Shown: in pieces, positions 1 through 8,583 of the stretch
Layout of the letters: every line of letters starts with the position of its first letter
How positions within the stretch are numbered: position 1 is the first letter of the stretch
Assembly: GCA_036642795.1 (NCBI GenBank)
Contig: JAVXTH010000013.1
Coordinates: 1 to 39,396, forward strand
Direction: 5' to 3'
Source: JAVXTH01 sp036642795
GTDB lineage: Bacteria > Bacillota_I > Bacilli_A > Erysipelotrichales > Erysipelotrichaceae
Length of the DNA stretch: 39,396 bases
Made by a program: the position numbers and the translations under genes
The notes under the pieces: generated by a model
Seen by the model: the letters and a program-made list of their open reading frames with translations, nothing else
What the model was told of the DNA's origin: nothing
Databases searched by the model: none

Positions 1-89
1 TCAAAAAAGCAACTTGGATTGATCTTCCCTTCCGTTATCAACCTTACACTAAATTGAAAGATAAAATGATTCGCTATTTCTTAAAATAA
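1..89 (+). CDS. C-terminal end of an unidentified protein (truncated by window edge)
   Basis: An open frame enters from the left edge and reads ATWIDLPFRYQPYTKLKDK and then a short basic tail before a TAA stop at 87-89. Its stop lies against the ribosome-binding site of the next gene (TAAGGAG), so the two are probably co-transcribed. Only about 28 residues are visible, and I do not recognise the family. The other two frames have stops within the first 60 bases. Confidence 0.5.
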   Translation, partial: KKATWIDLPFRYQPYTKLKDKMIRYFLK

Positions 90-99
90 GGAGATTTCA

Positions 100-621
100 A
101 TGGAAACTAAAATTAAAAGTGAATTAAAATTTAAGGGTCGTATCATTCAAGTTTACCAAGATGAAGTTGAAGTAAATCATAAACATGCATTGCGTGATGT
201 TGTAATGCATCCTGGAGGTGCCGCAATCTTAGTTGTGAAAGAGGAAAAAATACTATTAGTGAAGCAATATCGCTACGTAATTGGAAAAGCATTATATGAG
301 ATACCTGCGGGTAAATTAGATGCAGGTGAATTACCTATCTTATGTGCACTTCGTGAATTAGAAGAAGAAACCGGTTATACTTGTGAGGCTTTAAATGAAA
401 TTGCGAAACTATATTCATCACCTGGGATTTTTAATGAACAAATTACCATATTTGAAGCAATAAATCTTCATAAGGTCGATAACCCACTAGCAATGGATGA
501 AGATGAAGATATTAGTTTACATTGGTTTCGCATCGATGAAATTAAAAAGATGCTAATGAATCATGAAATAAACGATGCGAAAACATTATGTGCAATTCAA
601 TATTATTTACTAAAAAAGTGA
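100..621 (+). CDS. nudF: Nudix hydrolase, ADP-ribose pyrophosphatase
   Basis: This 173-aa Nudix enzyme probably splits ADP-ribose into AMP and ribose 5-phosphate in the cytoplasm. The complete Nudix box spans residues 71-93 (G71, E77, R85-E86, E89-E90, G92), and these glutamates bind the catalytic metals. The upstream segment with GGAAILVV-like strands and YEIPAGKLD (66-74) is typical of the ADP-ribose subfamily, as in Bacillus NudF/YqkG. AAGGAG sits 6 nt before the ATG and overlaps the stop of the previous gene, which fixes the start and suggests an operon entering from the left. A strong hairpin terminator overlaps its stop. Family assignment is firm; the exact substrate is inferred from resemblance. 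Confidence 0.9.
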   Translation: METKIKSELKFKGRIIQVYQDEVEVNHKHALRDVVMHPGGAAILVVKEEKILLVKQYRYVIGKALYEIPAGKLDAGELPILCALRELEEETGYTCEALNEIAKLYSSPGIFNEQITIFEAINLHKVDNPLAMDEDEDISLHWFRIDEIKKMLMNHEINDAKTLCAIQYYLLKK

Positions 622-639
622 TTTTCATCACTTTTTTTT
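612..639. terminator. Bidirectional intrinsic terminator between convergent genes
   Basis: AAAAGTGAT (614-622), loop TTTC, ATCACTTTT (627-635) form a 9-bp stem with a T-run on the right and an A-run on the left. It can stop transcription of the Nudix gene (plus) and of the MutS-like gene (minus), both of which end here. Confidence 0.85.
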
Positions 640-2416
640 ATAAGATTCCTGCCATTTTCATTAATTCTTTCGCATTGGTAGTAAGACATCTTCCCTCTTT
701 GATTTTATAATCAAAATGAATACCATCACTTTCATAATATTCATTAAAATGTTGATTAACAATATCCATCTTATTATCTTGTTGCAAAGCACATAATTCA
801 AAATCATGGGTTGTAACAAAGCTTAATATCCAATCCTCTTGTAGACGATGAATCGCTTCTTTTGCTCCAATAATTCGATCTGCACTATTGGTACCTTTAA
901 ATATTTCATCAATTAAGACTAACATCTTCGCTTGTTTCTTACTTGCTTCCATGATTCCTTTAATTCGTAGAATCTCACCATAAAAGGTCGATATACCATG
1001 CTCTACATCATCAACAATGCGCATTGAGGTATAAACATGCATTGGTGTTAAAGTGAAGCGTGTCGCACATACAGGAGCTCCAGCAAGGGCAAGGGCTGTA
1101 TTCACTCCAATCGAGCGCATAAAGGTAGTCTTACCACTCATATTCGAACCCGTAATGATACAAGTAGCATGCTTACATGCATAGTCATTATCAACACAGA
1201 TTGCTTCTTTAATCAATGGATGCTTTAAGCCTTCCATTTCCAATACTGGTTTTTCTTGTTCAACAAAAGTAGGAAAACATGTACTTTCTTTAGAAAAAGC
1301 TAGATTACTTAACGATAAATATACTTCCATTTTCCCAATTGCATCAACCCAAATACGCACTTGATTGCCATATTGATTGCACCACTTATTAAAATAACGA
1401 GTCAAATGAGTATCCACCATAAATAACCCACTAAAAATAAAATAAGTAATCGGACTTAATCGCACATTAACAAAACCGATGAAAGTATGTAATTTATGAA
1501 TACCAATACTTCCTTCTGTTAAACAATTTGAAATTGATTTTAATTCCTCACTCTCAAAAGTTTCTTGTTGCATCAATTGAAAGATTTCTTCATAACCTTG
1601 TAAGGATTGACTTAATAAAAAGATTGAAGATAAAGCATCATCACTATTATTTTTATAAAGAAAACTAAATAATAATTGAATCATAAAGAGCACCCAAATA
1701 TAAATAGAATTTAAGTTAAAGAACATAACCAAGATAAAGATGATAAACATAATCATTGGTAATGTAAAGGAAGTAAAACGATATAAAAGTGATATATCAC
1801 TTTTATTTGTTTCTAAATCAGTTAATAATTGATTCATTTTTTCTTCATTGATTCCCTTTTGTCTTCTCATTTTATATAAACAAACTTGTAAATGTATGGA
1901 AAAAGATGCTTTTTCAATACATTCTTTGATTGCATTCTGTTTTTTAATTAATTGCTTTACATCATAAAAACCGATTGTAATCGCCTCATATAACTTACGT
2001 TTACCAAAAGGCGTTGTGGCACAAGACAAGTATTGATACAAAGAAGCTTGATGAATTAAATCTAAATCTTCACTCTTTGAATCAAGTTCAAACTCATTTC
2101 CCATCTCTTTAAAGGTATTCCAAGTTTGATCTCTACGCATTTTAAAGCTCAACAGCACTTTTTGATAACATTCTTCGGTAAGTTGTTGATTCTTTATCTT
2201 TTGATGTTTGATATAAAGAATAATAAAGATAACCATGCCAAGAATTGAGATAAAATAGCCAACTTGGATCTTTTTATCATAACCAAAGTAAACTCCCAAT
2301 AGGATGACAAAAAAGCTAACCAACCGCAACATGGCTAGTAAAGAAGATTGTTTAACTAATGCGGCTTGTTTTGCTTGTGATTTTATTTGTTCTTTCTTAA
2401 TCGTTTCAAGATTCAT
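638..2416 (-). CDS. Membrane-anchored MutS-family ATPase
   Basis: This 592-aa protein carries a C-terminal MutS domain V ATPase. In numbering from the upstream GTG at 2425, the Walker A motif GSNMSGKTT is at 426-434, Walker B MLVLIDEIFKGTNS at 501-514 and a switch histidine in FVTTHDFE at 536-543. Unlike MutS or MutS2 it has no mismatch-recognition or Smr domain. It has four hydrophobic segments in two pairs (about 33-48 and 54-72; 220-236 and 240-257). It belongs to the poorly studied membrane MutS-related family annotated in Firmicutes and Bacteroidetes; its role is unknown. The GTG lies 1 nt from the AGGAG site and is unusable. The ATG at 2416 has 10-nt spacing, so it was chosen. Confidence 0.82.
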   Translation of the reverse strand: MNLETIKKEQIKSQAKQAALVKQSSLLAMLRLVSFFVILLGVYFGYDKKIQVGYFISILGMVIFIILYIKHQKIKNQQLTEECYQKVLLSFKMRRDQTWNTFKEMGNEFELDSKSEDLDLIHQASLYQYLSCATTPFGKRKLYEAITIGFYDVKQLIKKQNAIKECIEKASFSIHLQVCLYKMRRQKGINEEKMNQLLTDLETNKSDISLLYRFTSFTLPMIMFIIFILVMFFNLNSIYIWVLFMIQLLFSFLYKNNSDDALSSIFLLSQSLQGYEEIFQLMQQETFESEELKSISNCLTEGSIGIHKLHTFIGFVNVRLSPITYFIFSGLFMVDTHLTRYFNKWCNQYGNQVRIWVDAIGKMEVYLSLSNLAFSKESTCFPTFVEQEKPVLEMEGLKHPLIKEAICVDNDYACKHATCIITGSNMSGKTTFMRSIGVNTALALAGAPVCATRFTLTPMHVYTSMRIVDDVEHGISTFYGEILRIKGIMEASKKQAKMLVLIDEIFKGTNSADRIIGAKEAIHRLQEDWILSFVTTHDFELCALQQDNKMDIVNQHFNEYYESDGIHFDYKIKEGRCLTTNAKELMKMAGIL

Positions 2417-2440
2417 ACGATACACGCTCCTATCTGAGTC

Positions 2441-2469
2441 ATTATACTATAGTTAAAATAATATTATAA
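2441..2469 (-). promoter_or_regulatory. Putative sigma-A promoter of the MutS-like gene
   Basis: On the minus strand, TTATAA (2469-2464), a 17-nt spacer and a perfect TATAAT (2446-2441) fall in the 54-bp gap after the M20 peptidase gene. The expected start near 2434 leaves a leader of about 18 nt containing AGGAG. The -35 match is weak. Confidence 0.5.
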
Positions 2470-2470
2470 A

Positions 2471-4078
2471 CTATTTTGATAGTTTTTTAACTAGTTCAAG
2501 CAATAAAAATGGTGCTTTATGAAATGAATACTCTTCATCAATTCGTTCTGTATATTTATGTGGGTCTTTACCCAAAGGTCCAAAGTTCACAAAAGGGATA
2601 TTTAATTCACGAATATCCTTTAATGGTACTTGATAATGCTTTCCCCATAAAGGAAAATTCAAAGTTAAAGAATCAATATCTATGCTTTCTCTTAATGATA
2701 AATAAGACATATCAGTTAAACCATTAAAACAATAATTAATTTCAAATGATTCTTCATATGGATTCGCTTCTTCACTTAATTCTTTACAAGCTTGTATCAA
2801 TTCACTATTTTCATCAATAAAACCAGTATGTGGATAATATGGAGGTGCAAATGCTAGAATTATTTTCGGATCACGATTGTTATCAAAACGATTACACTCT
2901 TGAATAATCGCAAGTGTCATATCACGTAAATCATTCACTGCTAATTCATCGCAATACTTCTTCATATGGTTCACAAAGCTTTCCCCATGTATCTTTTTAC
3001 ATTTATCGTATAATTCGCGATAACTCATTACTTGAGAAGTAAAGTGATTGCATGGAAAGTCTTTGTCCGTTACTTTTTTTGCGGCTTCATATTTTAATTG
3101 ACGATCCTTTAAAACTTCTTCAAAGGCAGCGTGCGCTAGTTCACGGATTTGTTTTAAAAGCTCATCTGGGCTCTTACAAATGGTCATTAAATTAAAATAA
3201 CACCAAGCATCATAAGGTGTTTGAACACTGTACTCTCCCTTTAAATCACAACATCGAAGGCAAGTGGGAGCTGGTGTATCATAACCATGATCGTGGTCGA
3301 TAAATGCAGGCGATAATTCCATCTTTTCGACAATTTTGGAAGTTAATAAATTAGGATTCAAACCAAAATATGGATCACCAACATGAGTTTCTTTCCCAAC
3401 ACAATAAAATAATGGCATAATTTTACCGGCAGCACCAACAAACATTCGTTTTCCTTTTTCTAATTTTTCAAAAGAAATGTCAGGTTCTCCTACCACACAA
3501 GAAGCTATCTTTAAATCATGCTGGTTTTGAAACTCGCAAAGTTGATGAGCTGCCGCACACATTCCTTCACTGTTACGTTCTTCATCGGGTACAGAAACAA
3601 GAAGCAAATTCGCTGTTTGTTGATCTGGATGTTCATCGAAATAATGGAGTAATTCAATATCGACACTAATTCCCCATTTCATATCACACACGCCTCGACC
3701 AAATAAATAATTATGATTTAAATCTTCTTCTACTTCTTTATCTAATTTAATTTTTCCGCTTTTTAAGAAAGCAGTATAAGCAATTGGATCAAAGGCTAAG
3801 GCTTGTGCTATTCCATATTCTTCAACATCTACCACATCAAAATGAGATAAAAGTAAAATAGTCTTCTTCGTTTCCTTATTTGCTTTTTTAAAAGCAAATA
3901 AATAACTTCCCTTTTTAAGTTCATACTCGTATATATCTTTTGGATTTTGTTTGAAATAATTAATTTTCAATAATTCCTGTTTAATCGCTTGAGGCATTAA
4001 TGTTTCCTCATAACTACCAGAAACACTTGCAACATGACATAAATTTATTAACTGTTCTTTTATTCTATCAATATTCAT
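2471..4078 (-). CDS. M20-family peptidase/deacylase, RocB-like
   Basis: This 535-aa cytoplasmic metallohydrolase is of the M20 peptidase/deacylase fold. The di-metal site residues are visible: LLSHFDVVD (76-84, H79 and D81), GRGVCDMKWG (127-136, D132 bridging both metals) and VPDEERNSEG (163-172, catalytic E166 and E167). Length and the overall layout match the RocB-like (arginine utilisation protein) branch rather than the shorter ArgE or PepT enzymes. The substrate is unknown; an N-acyl amino acid or small peptide is likely for the family. AAGGAG lies 7 nt before the ATG. It follows the YbaK-type gene after a weak hairpin and precedes the MutS-like gene, which seems to have its own promoter. 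Confidence 0.85.
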   Translation of the reverse strand: MNIDRIKEQLINLCHVASVSGSYEETLMPQAIKQELLKINYFKQNPKDIYEYELKKGSYLFAFKKANKETKKTILLLSHFDVVDVEEYGIAQALAFDPIAYTAFLKSGKIKLDKEVEEDLNHNYLFGRGVCDMKWGISVDIELLHYFDEHPDQQTANLLLVSVPDEERNSEGMCAAAHQLCEFQNQHDLKIASCVVGEPDISFEKLEKGKRMFVGAAGKIMPLFYCVGKETHVGDPYFGLNPNLLTSKIVEKMELSPAFIDHDHGYDTPAPTCLRCCDLKGEYSVQTPYDAWCYFNLMTICKSPDELLKQIRELAHAAFEEVLKDRQLKYEAAKKVTDKDFPCNHFTSQVMSYRELYDKCKKIHGESFVNHMKKYCDELAVNDLRDMTLAIIQECNRFDNNRDPKIILAFAPPYYPHTGFIDENSELIQACKELSEEANPYEESFEINYCFNGLTDMSYLSLRESIDIDSLTLNFPLWGKHYQVPLKDIRELNIPFVNFGPLGKDPHKYTERIDEEYSFHKAPFLLLELVKKLSK

Positions 4079-4108
4079 GATTGATCTCCTTATTTCAGAT
4101 ATGAAAAG

Positions 4109-4130
4109 AAACTGTCAAATGCGACAGTTT
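4109..4130 (-). terminator. Probable intrinsic terminator or attenuator after the YbaK-type gene
   Basis: AAACTGTC, a 6-nt loop and GACAGTTT form an 8-bp stem overlapping the stop of the YbaK-type gene. It is followed on the minus strand by TCTTTTCAT. The T-tract is interrupted, so partial read-through into the peptidase gene is likely. Confidence 0.5.
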
Positions 4131-4608
4131 ATGCTTTAGGAAGTGATACATATAACACTTCATTTTCAATTGATTTATACACTTTCTTTAAATCTTCACA
4201 CTTCATCACATAACTTGTTGTTGGTGTACCTGCGGAACAAATAAAGGCATCGTAATCAAATATTTGTTCATCAACAATTATTTTAATATCTTTATCATAA
4301 CCAAAGCTCGTTGCACAACCAACTTCATATCCCGTGATGCTGATTAAATCAGAGGGTGAAGAAATAGATACTTTTTCACCTAGTAATTCTTTCATAAACT
4401 TACGATCAAAACGCATTCCTTCAATGCTTACCATAACATAATAATTTCCACTTTTACCTTTTAAAAATAGATTCTTGCTTTCAACACCTTCAAGATTATA
4501 TTTTTCATCTACAAAACGAGCACTTTCATAATCAACAACTGGTTCATGTTCAAGATAGCGATATTTAATATCTAAATCATCCATTATTTTTAATAAATTA
4601 AACTTCAT
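4129..4608 (-). CDS. YbaK/ProX-type aminoacyl-tRNA deacylase
   Basis: This 159-aa single-domain protein of the YbaK/EbsC/ProX superfamily probably hydrolyses mischarged aminoacyl-tRNA in trans. Seen here are ESKNLFLKGKSGNYY (43-57, with the conserved lysine K45) and the GCATSFG loop (97-103), the counterpart of the GxxxPFG loop of the family. The TKNLFLRD-like motif resembles the PrdX/ProXp-ala branch that clears Ala-tRNAPro, but subtype assignment by eye is uncertain. GGAGG lies 9 nt before the ATG. The neighbouring peptidase gene is downstream in the same direction; nothing shows a functional link between them. Confidence 0.8.
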   Translation of the reverse strand: MKFNLLKIMDDLDIKYRYLEHEPVVDYESARFVDEKYNLEGVESKNLFLKGKSGNYYVMVSIEGMRFDRKFMKELLGEKVSISSPSDLISITGYEVGCATSFGYDKDIKIIVDEQIFDYDAFICSAGTPTTSYVMKCEDLKKVYKSIENEVLYVSLPKA

Positions 4609-4636
4609 ATGATTGATCCTCCACTTTTATAATCTC

Positions 4637-4665
4637 ATTGTAAGCAAATATAAACAAATAAGCAA
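4637..4665 (-). promoter_or_regulatory. Putative promoter of the YbaK-type gene
   Basis: On the minus strand TTGCTT (4665-4660), a 17-nt spacer and TACAAT (4642-4637) lie in the gap after the acetyltransferase gene. A weak hairpin (AACAAGAG/CTTTTGTT, 4664-4685) overlaps the -35 box and may end the upstream transcript. Confidence 0.45.
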
Positions 4666-4684
4666 CAAAAGAATCGTCTCTTGT

Positions 4685-5581
4685 TTAAGCACATTCATGT
4701 AGATATAAGTTTGAATTCTTTAAATAATCCTTTATTTCATCTTGTTTTATTCCTAATAAGTTAGCAAATGCATTTAAATCATTGATTCTAATCATTGTAT
4801 TATGAATGAGTTGATTTGTTTTAGTTCCTAAAAAGCTTAAATCTTGTGCTTTTGGTACTTCAATAAATAGTTGTTTATTTGATTTCCATATTTCAGCAAT
4901 CAGTGCTTGCGCAATTGATTGATTCTCATAAATAAGTTCATCTACTTTTTGATGCTCCTCCCTTTCATAATAACTTAAATAAGCAATGCATCGATCTTGG
5001 TTTAACGCTTCGATTAAATGCCCACCTTGAGCCTCTACTTCTTTAAGGTAATCTTCGAAGTAGTTATTATCTCGCTTATAATAACCTTCATAAGCTTTCA
5101 TAAAGTCATCGTAACAAGCTTTTAATTTACTTGTATCACTTACTGCTTGAATCTTATAAGCATCACAAGGCATGGGTTCAGAGATGTGATAGCATTGATT
5201 ATAATAAGTCATTTCAAAGTGAAATGGAGTATACAAAGAAGGTTGATAGGCTTGAATCAAAGTTACCATTTCCTGGGTATCCGCCAAATGAAGAGCATAT
5301 TCGACAAGCGCCTTCATATAACCTAAATGCCGATAGGGTTCTTTCGTTGCTACCCACATAATCATCGAGGTTGGGATTGTTTGTTGATTGAATGTGATTT
5401 GATGAGGATTTCGATATAAGGTAGCTACAATTTCTAGTTCTTTTCGAATGATTAACGTATGTTCTGCTTTAAATTTATAAGCGAAGAAATAATCGCTATA
5501 ACCATCATCATCTTCTTTAAAGATTGTCTTCCATAATTGATAGATTTCAAGTGTATCTTCTTTCTTTGCAAATTCAATCAT
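4685..5581 (-). CDS. GNAT-family N-acetyltransferase (Eis-like layout)
   Basis: This 298-aa protein has an N-terminal GNAT fold. The acetyl-CoA binding motif A is seen as VATKEPYRHLGYMKALV (77-93), preceded by a beta-strand SMIMW. The long C-terminal half without recognisable motifs recalls Eis-type acetyltransferases, in which a second GNAT-like domain follows. The acceptor substrate cannot be told from sequence. The ATG overlaps the stop of the upstream DUF2156 gene (ATGA, 5578-5581) and has only a weak ribosome-binding site, so its translation is probably coupled to that gene. The pair may act on related substrates; that is inference. Confidence 0.75.
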   Translation of the reverse strand: MIEFAKKEDTLEIYQLWKTIFKEDDDGYSDYFFAYKFKAEHTLIIRKELEIVATLYRNPHQITFNQQTIPTSMIMWVATKEPYRHLGYMKALVEYALHLADTQEMVTLIQAYQPSLYTPFHFEMTYYNQCYHISEPMPCDAYKIQAVSDTSKLKACYDDFMKAYEGYYKRDNNYFEDYLKEVEAQGGHLIEALNQDRCIAYLSYYEREEHQKVDELIYENQSIAQALIAEIWKSNKQLFIEVPKAQDLSFLGTKTNQLIHNTMIRINDLNAFANLLGIKQDEIKDYLKNSNLYLHECA

Positions 5582-6486
5582 ACTATTTGCTCACATTCAC
5601 ATAACCGATATTTTTCAATCATAAAAATTGGATGATACGCTTCTTTTGCACTGCGAATGTTTTCCTTCCCCATATCATCTTCTCGATTTACATAGGTACA
5701 ATCAAGAAATTCTCTTGATAAGAATTCCTTTACCATTGCCTGATAAATACCACGAATCTCATCATCGCCTTTTTCAACATTGATCTGACACATATTATTT
5801 GATAATAATGAACCAATCGTAAAAGCTTTAATTTCCCCATCAATGCGAATCATACCACCTTTTTGTGGTAATGAATTCCAATTATTTAATAGTCTTTTAA
5901 CACCAATTCGCTCTTGATTTAAGAAATCATCTTCACTATCTTTTTTCCATTCATCTAAGAAAGTTATACATTCTAAGGCGTTGTTAGCATTGATTGATTC
6001 ATAAACATAATGATTTTCATATAAGGTATAAAAAGCATTTAAATGATTTCGTTTCTTTTGTAGCTTTTTACCTGAAAAAGTTCTTAACTTTTCACATTCA
6101 TAAACATAATCAAAACTATCTCGAACACTACAAGCATGATAATCTGGGAATACTTCAATTGTTGTATTCATCGCTGCTTTGGTGAAACAGCTTAAAATAA
6201 AAGGCATCTTATAAAAATCAAAGATACTTTTTGCTTTTAAAATTGCTTCTTTAAAATATTGCGGTTCACATAGTGGCATATATAAGAATAATTTCTTTTC
6301 ATGAATTCCTAATAATAGTAAATAATGCTCGTTATAGCATTTCCAAAGTGGATAAACATCCATCCATTCTATCATATTCACAATATTATGATTGCTTTCT
6401 TCATACTTGGCTAACGATAAATATTTCATAACCAATGAAATATCATCCATCGTAAGCGTTTCAAAGTCTTTATCCAACGAGTTCAT
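5578..6486 (-). CDS. DUF2156 protein, soluble LPG-synthase C-terminal-like acyltransferase
   Basis: This roughly 302-aa protein resembles the cytosolic C-terminal domain of phosphatidylglycerol lysyltransferase (MprF/DUF2156), which carries two GNAT-like subdomains. Diagnostic segments are SGKKLQKKRNHLN (141-153 counted from the ATG at 6495) and YVNREDDMGKENIRSAKEAY (268-287). No transmembrane segment is present, so the flippase part of MprF is missing. Standalone members occur widely in Firmicutes with unknown substrates. The ATG at 6495 touches its AAGAAG site, whereas the one at 6486 is 9 nt away; I prefer 6486, with low certainty. The gene heads a two-gene operon with the GNAT gene. Confidence 0.72.
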   Translation of the reverse strand: MNSLDKDFETLTMDDISLVMKYLSLAKYEESNHNIVNMIEWMDVYPLWKCYNEHYLLLLGIHEKKLFLYMPLCEPQYFKEAILKAKSIFDFYKMPFILSCFTKAAMNTTIEVFPDYHACSVRDSFDYVYECEKLRTFSGKKLQKKRNHLNAFYTLYENHYVYESINANNALECITFLDEWKKDSEDDFLNQERIGVKRLLNNWNSLPQKGGMIRIDGEIKAFTIGSLLSNNMCQINVEKGDDEIRGIYQAMVKEFLSREFLDCTYVNREDDMGKENIRSAKEAYHPIFMIEKYRLCECEQIV

Positions 6487-6511
6487 TTTAATCATCTTCT
6501 TTCATTTATAA

Positions 6512-6540
6512 ATTATACCTGATTTCTTTTTTATTTAAAA
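6512..6540 (-). promoter_or_regulatory. Putative promoter of the DUF2156-GNAT operon
   Basis: TTTTAA (6540-6535), a 17-nt spacer and a perfect TATAAT (6517-6512) on the minus strand. The predicted start near 6505 would leave a very short leader of about 10-20 nt. Confidence 0.5.
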
Positions 6541-6549
6541 GTTTAAACC

Positions 6550-7077
6550 TTATAAATGAAAATGAACGACTTCACAATTTTGAATGATGCTCGATTTTTT
6601 GGTTTTATCTTTTAATATATAATCTTGTAAAGGAATACTAATCCCACCATGAGCTACCATTAAAATAGTATTATTTTGATATTGAATGCTTAACTCATCT
6701 AATAAGGTAACAATTCGTTTTTCCACATCTAATACACTTTCACCATGCTTTGGTTGATAATTCAGGATAGGATCCCACATCGCAATTGCTTTTGTGACTT
6801 CAACTGAACTACCTTCTAATTCACCAAAATTACGTTCTCTTAAACGTTCTTCTTTTCTAATTGGTTTTTGATGATATTCATTAATAATTTCTGCGGTTTC
6901 ATATGCACGCATCAAAGGAGATGCGATAATATAATCAAAATCAATGTTCTTTAATTGCGAAGCAGCATCTCTTGCTTGTGCTTTACCTGTTTCATTTAAA
7001 GGAATATCGGTATCTCCTTGTATTTTACCTTGAAGATTCCAATCCGTTTGTCCATGTCTTACATAATATAATTCCAT
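6550..7077 (-). CDS. Histidine phosphatase superfamily protein (phosphoglycerate mutase-like)
   Basis: This 175-aa cytoplasmic phosphatase has the RHG motif with the phospho-accepting histidine H8 (R7-H8-G9), a second arginine R58, E81 in the ERNFGELEG segment and the second catalytic histidine H143 in VAHGG. Its length and the WNLQGKIQGDTDIPLNETG start fit small broad-specificity phosphatases (GpmB/PhoE/CobC type) rather than the glycolytic mutase. GAGG lies 7 nt before the ATG. It is the last gene of the BtpA-kinase operon, 12 bp after the kinase stop, so it may dephosphorylate a product of that pathway; this is inferred from position only. Confidence 0.85.
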   Translation of the reverse strand: MELYYVRHGQTDWNLQGKIQGDTDIPLNETGKAQARDAASQLKNIDFDYIIASPLMRAYETAEIINEYHQKPIRKEERLRERNFGELEGSSVEVTKAIAMWDPILNYQPKHGESVLDVEKRIVTLLDELSIQYQNNTILMVAHGGISIPLQDYILKDKTKKSSIIQNCEVVHFHL

Positions 7078-7089
7078 TGTTTACCTCTT

Positions 7090-8580
7090 CTAAAGCAATT
7101 TCATCGCTTTTTTATTATCTTGGTATAGTTTATCATATATCATTCGATATTTCTTATATATTGCCTTATTCTTAACATTCGGTTGAATGATTCGCTGTGG
7201 TTTTACTTTTTCTTCTAATTCTTTCCAAGTATAAATACCATCCCCAACCATCGCTAGTAAAGCATCTCCATAAGAAGCACCAAAACTCACCTCACAGATA
7301 CCTACTTCTTTCTGTAGGACATCTGCAATGATATGCAACCATGCCTCATTATGCGTTCCACCACCAACTAACATAATTTTATGAATTGGCAAGTTATGCT
7401 CTTCTAATATTTCAATATGTTGCGCAATTGAAAAAGCTATTCCTTCTAAAGCGGAACGATATAAATGAGTACGCGTATGATGTAACTTTAAACCAAAAAT
7501 CAATCCACAAGCATCTTCATCATTAATCGGTGTTCGCTCACCCGCAAAATATGGTAATGTGATTACGCCATCACTTCCGGCTGGAATCGATTCAACATCG
7601 TTCGCCATAAAAGAAAATGCATTCAATTCTTTATCTTTTTCATCAAAATAAAATTGATCTCGATACCATTTCGTAAGTGTTCCAGCGGTATTGGTACCAC
7701 CTAAAATACTAAAAGTATCTGGAATGATAAAGGTACTAGGCCAAAGTCGATCTTCTTGAATTAATTGATCGCACAAATAAACAAAGTAACAGGAAGAACC
7801 TAATTGAACCATCAAATCTCCAGGATTAAAAACTCCAGTACTAATCGCTTCCGCTCCTGAATCCCCAGTTCCACAGATAACCCGAGTCTTAGATGATAAT
7901 CCCATTTTATCTGCAGCTATACTGCTTACAGTTCCAACGATATCTTCGGCGGATGATAAATCAGCCATTTGGCTATCTTTTATAAATAAATTACAAGCTT
8001 CTTTATCAATTACGTTATTCTTTAAATCATAAAAAGGAACAAAGTCCTCCGCTAAATAGCGATCAATAACATAGTTTCCAGTTAATTTATACGTTAAAAA
8101 AGAAGATGCCGTTAAAAACTTATACGTCTTTTGATATACTTCTGGCAAGTTATTTTTAATCCATAATATTTTAGGTGCCACATCACTTGAACATAATTCA
8201 TGTTGAAAGACTTCGTATGCTGCATCCCCATAATACTGATTTAAACTCTCAATTTCCTTTATGGCACGATGATCAATTCCATAAAGAATTGCCTTCATTA
8301 ATGGATTTCCTTGCTCATCAACACTTAGACAATCACAACCCATTGCACTTATTCCAAGTACGGAAATCATTTCTTTCTGTACGTTACTTTTGTTTAATAA
8401 TTCATTTGAAATCGAACAAAGTTCATCCCACCAAATCATCGCATCCATTTCAAAATAACCTGGCTTTGGATTTTCAATGGAATGAGAGCGGATTGCTATT
8501 TGTTTTACTACCGCATTTTCATCTACGAGAACCCCTTTACTTTGATTCGTTCCTACATCAATTCCCATATAATATTTCAT
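7090..8580 (-). CDS. FGGY-family carbohydrate kinase
   Basis: This 496-aa sugar or polyol kinase phosphorylates its substrate with ATP. GIDVGTNQSKGVLVD (6-20) is the first phosphate-binding loop. GTGDSGAEA (238-246) carries the likely catalytic base D240. MLVGGGTHNEAW (403-414) is the adenosine-binding loop, and the AGERTPIN region (346-353) is typical of xylulokinase-like members. The exact sugar cannot be read from sequence; xylulokinase is the nearest general type. The gene starts 3 bp after the BtpA-like gene stop, with AAGG 8 nt before the ATG inside the end of that gene. Its place between a BtpA/SgcQ protein and a phosphatase suggests a dedicated catabolic or salvage route. Confidence 0.85.
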   Translation of the reverse strand: MKYYMGIDVGTNQSKGVLVDENAVVKQIAIRSHSIENPKPGYFEMDAMIWWDELCSISNELLNKSNVQKEMISVLGISAMGCDCLSVDEQGNPLMKAILYGIDHRAIKEIESLNQYYGDAAYEVFQHELCSSDVAPKILWIKNNLPEVYQKTYKFLTASSFLTYKLTGNYVIDRYLAEDFVPFYDLKNNVIDKEACNLFIKDSQMADLSSAEDIVGTVSSIAADKMGLSSKTRVICGTGDSGAEAISTGVFNPGDLMVQLGSSCYFVYLCDQLIQEDRLWPSTFIIPDTFSILGGTNTAGTLTKWYRDQFYFDEKDKELNAFSFMANDVESIPAGSDGVITLPYFAGERTPINDEDACGLIFGLKLHHTRTHLYRSALEGIAFSIAQHIEILEEHNLPIHKIMLVGGGTHNEAWLHIIADVLQKEVGICEVSFGASYGDALLAMVGDGIYTWKELEEKVKPQRIIQPNVKNKAIYKKYRMIYDKLYQDNKKAMKLL

Positions 8581-8583
8581 AAA

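Noticed and set aside
6515..6552. A terminator after the histidine phosphatase gene.
   Set aside because: The possible stem (TTTATAAG with CTTTTAAA) contains a mismatch, has an AT-only loop region and is followed by an A-run rather than a T-run on the minus strand.
8175..8582. A 135-codon open frame on the plus strand opposite the FGGY kinase gene.
   Set aside because: It lies wholly antisense to a clear kinase, has no recognisable domain or good ribosome-binding site, and its composition (rich in H, L, F) is what the reverse strand of an AT-rich gene gives.
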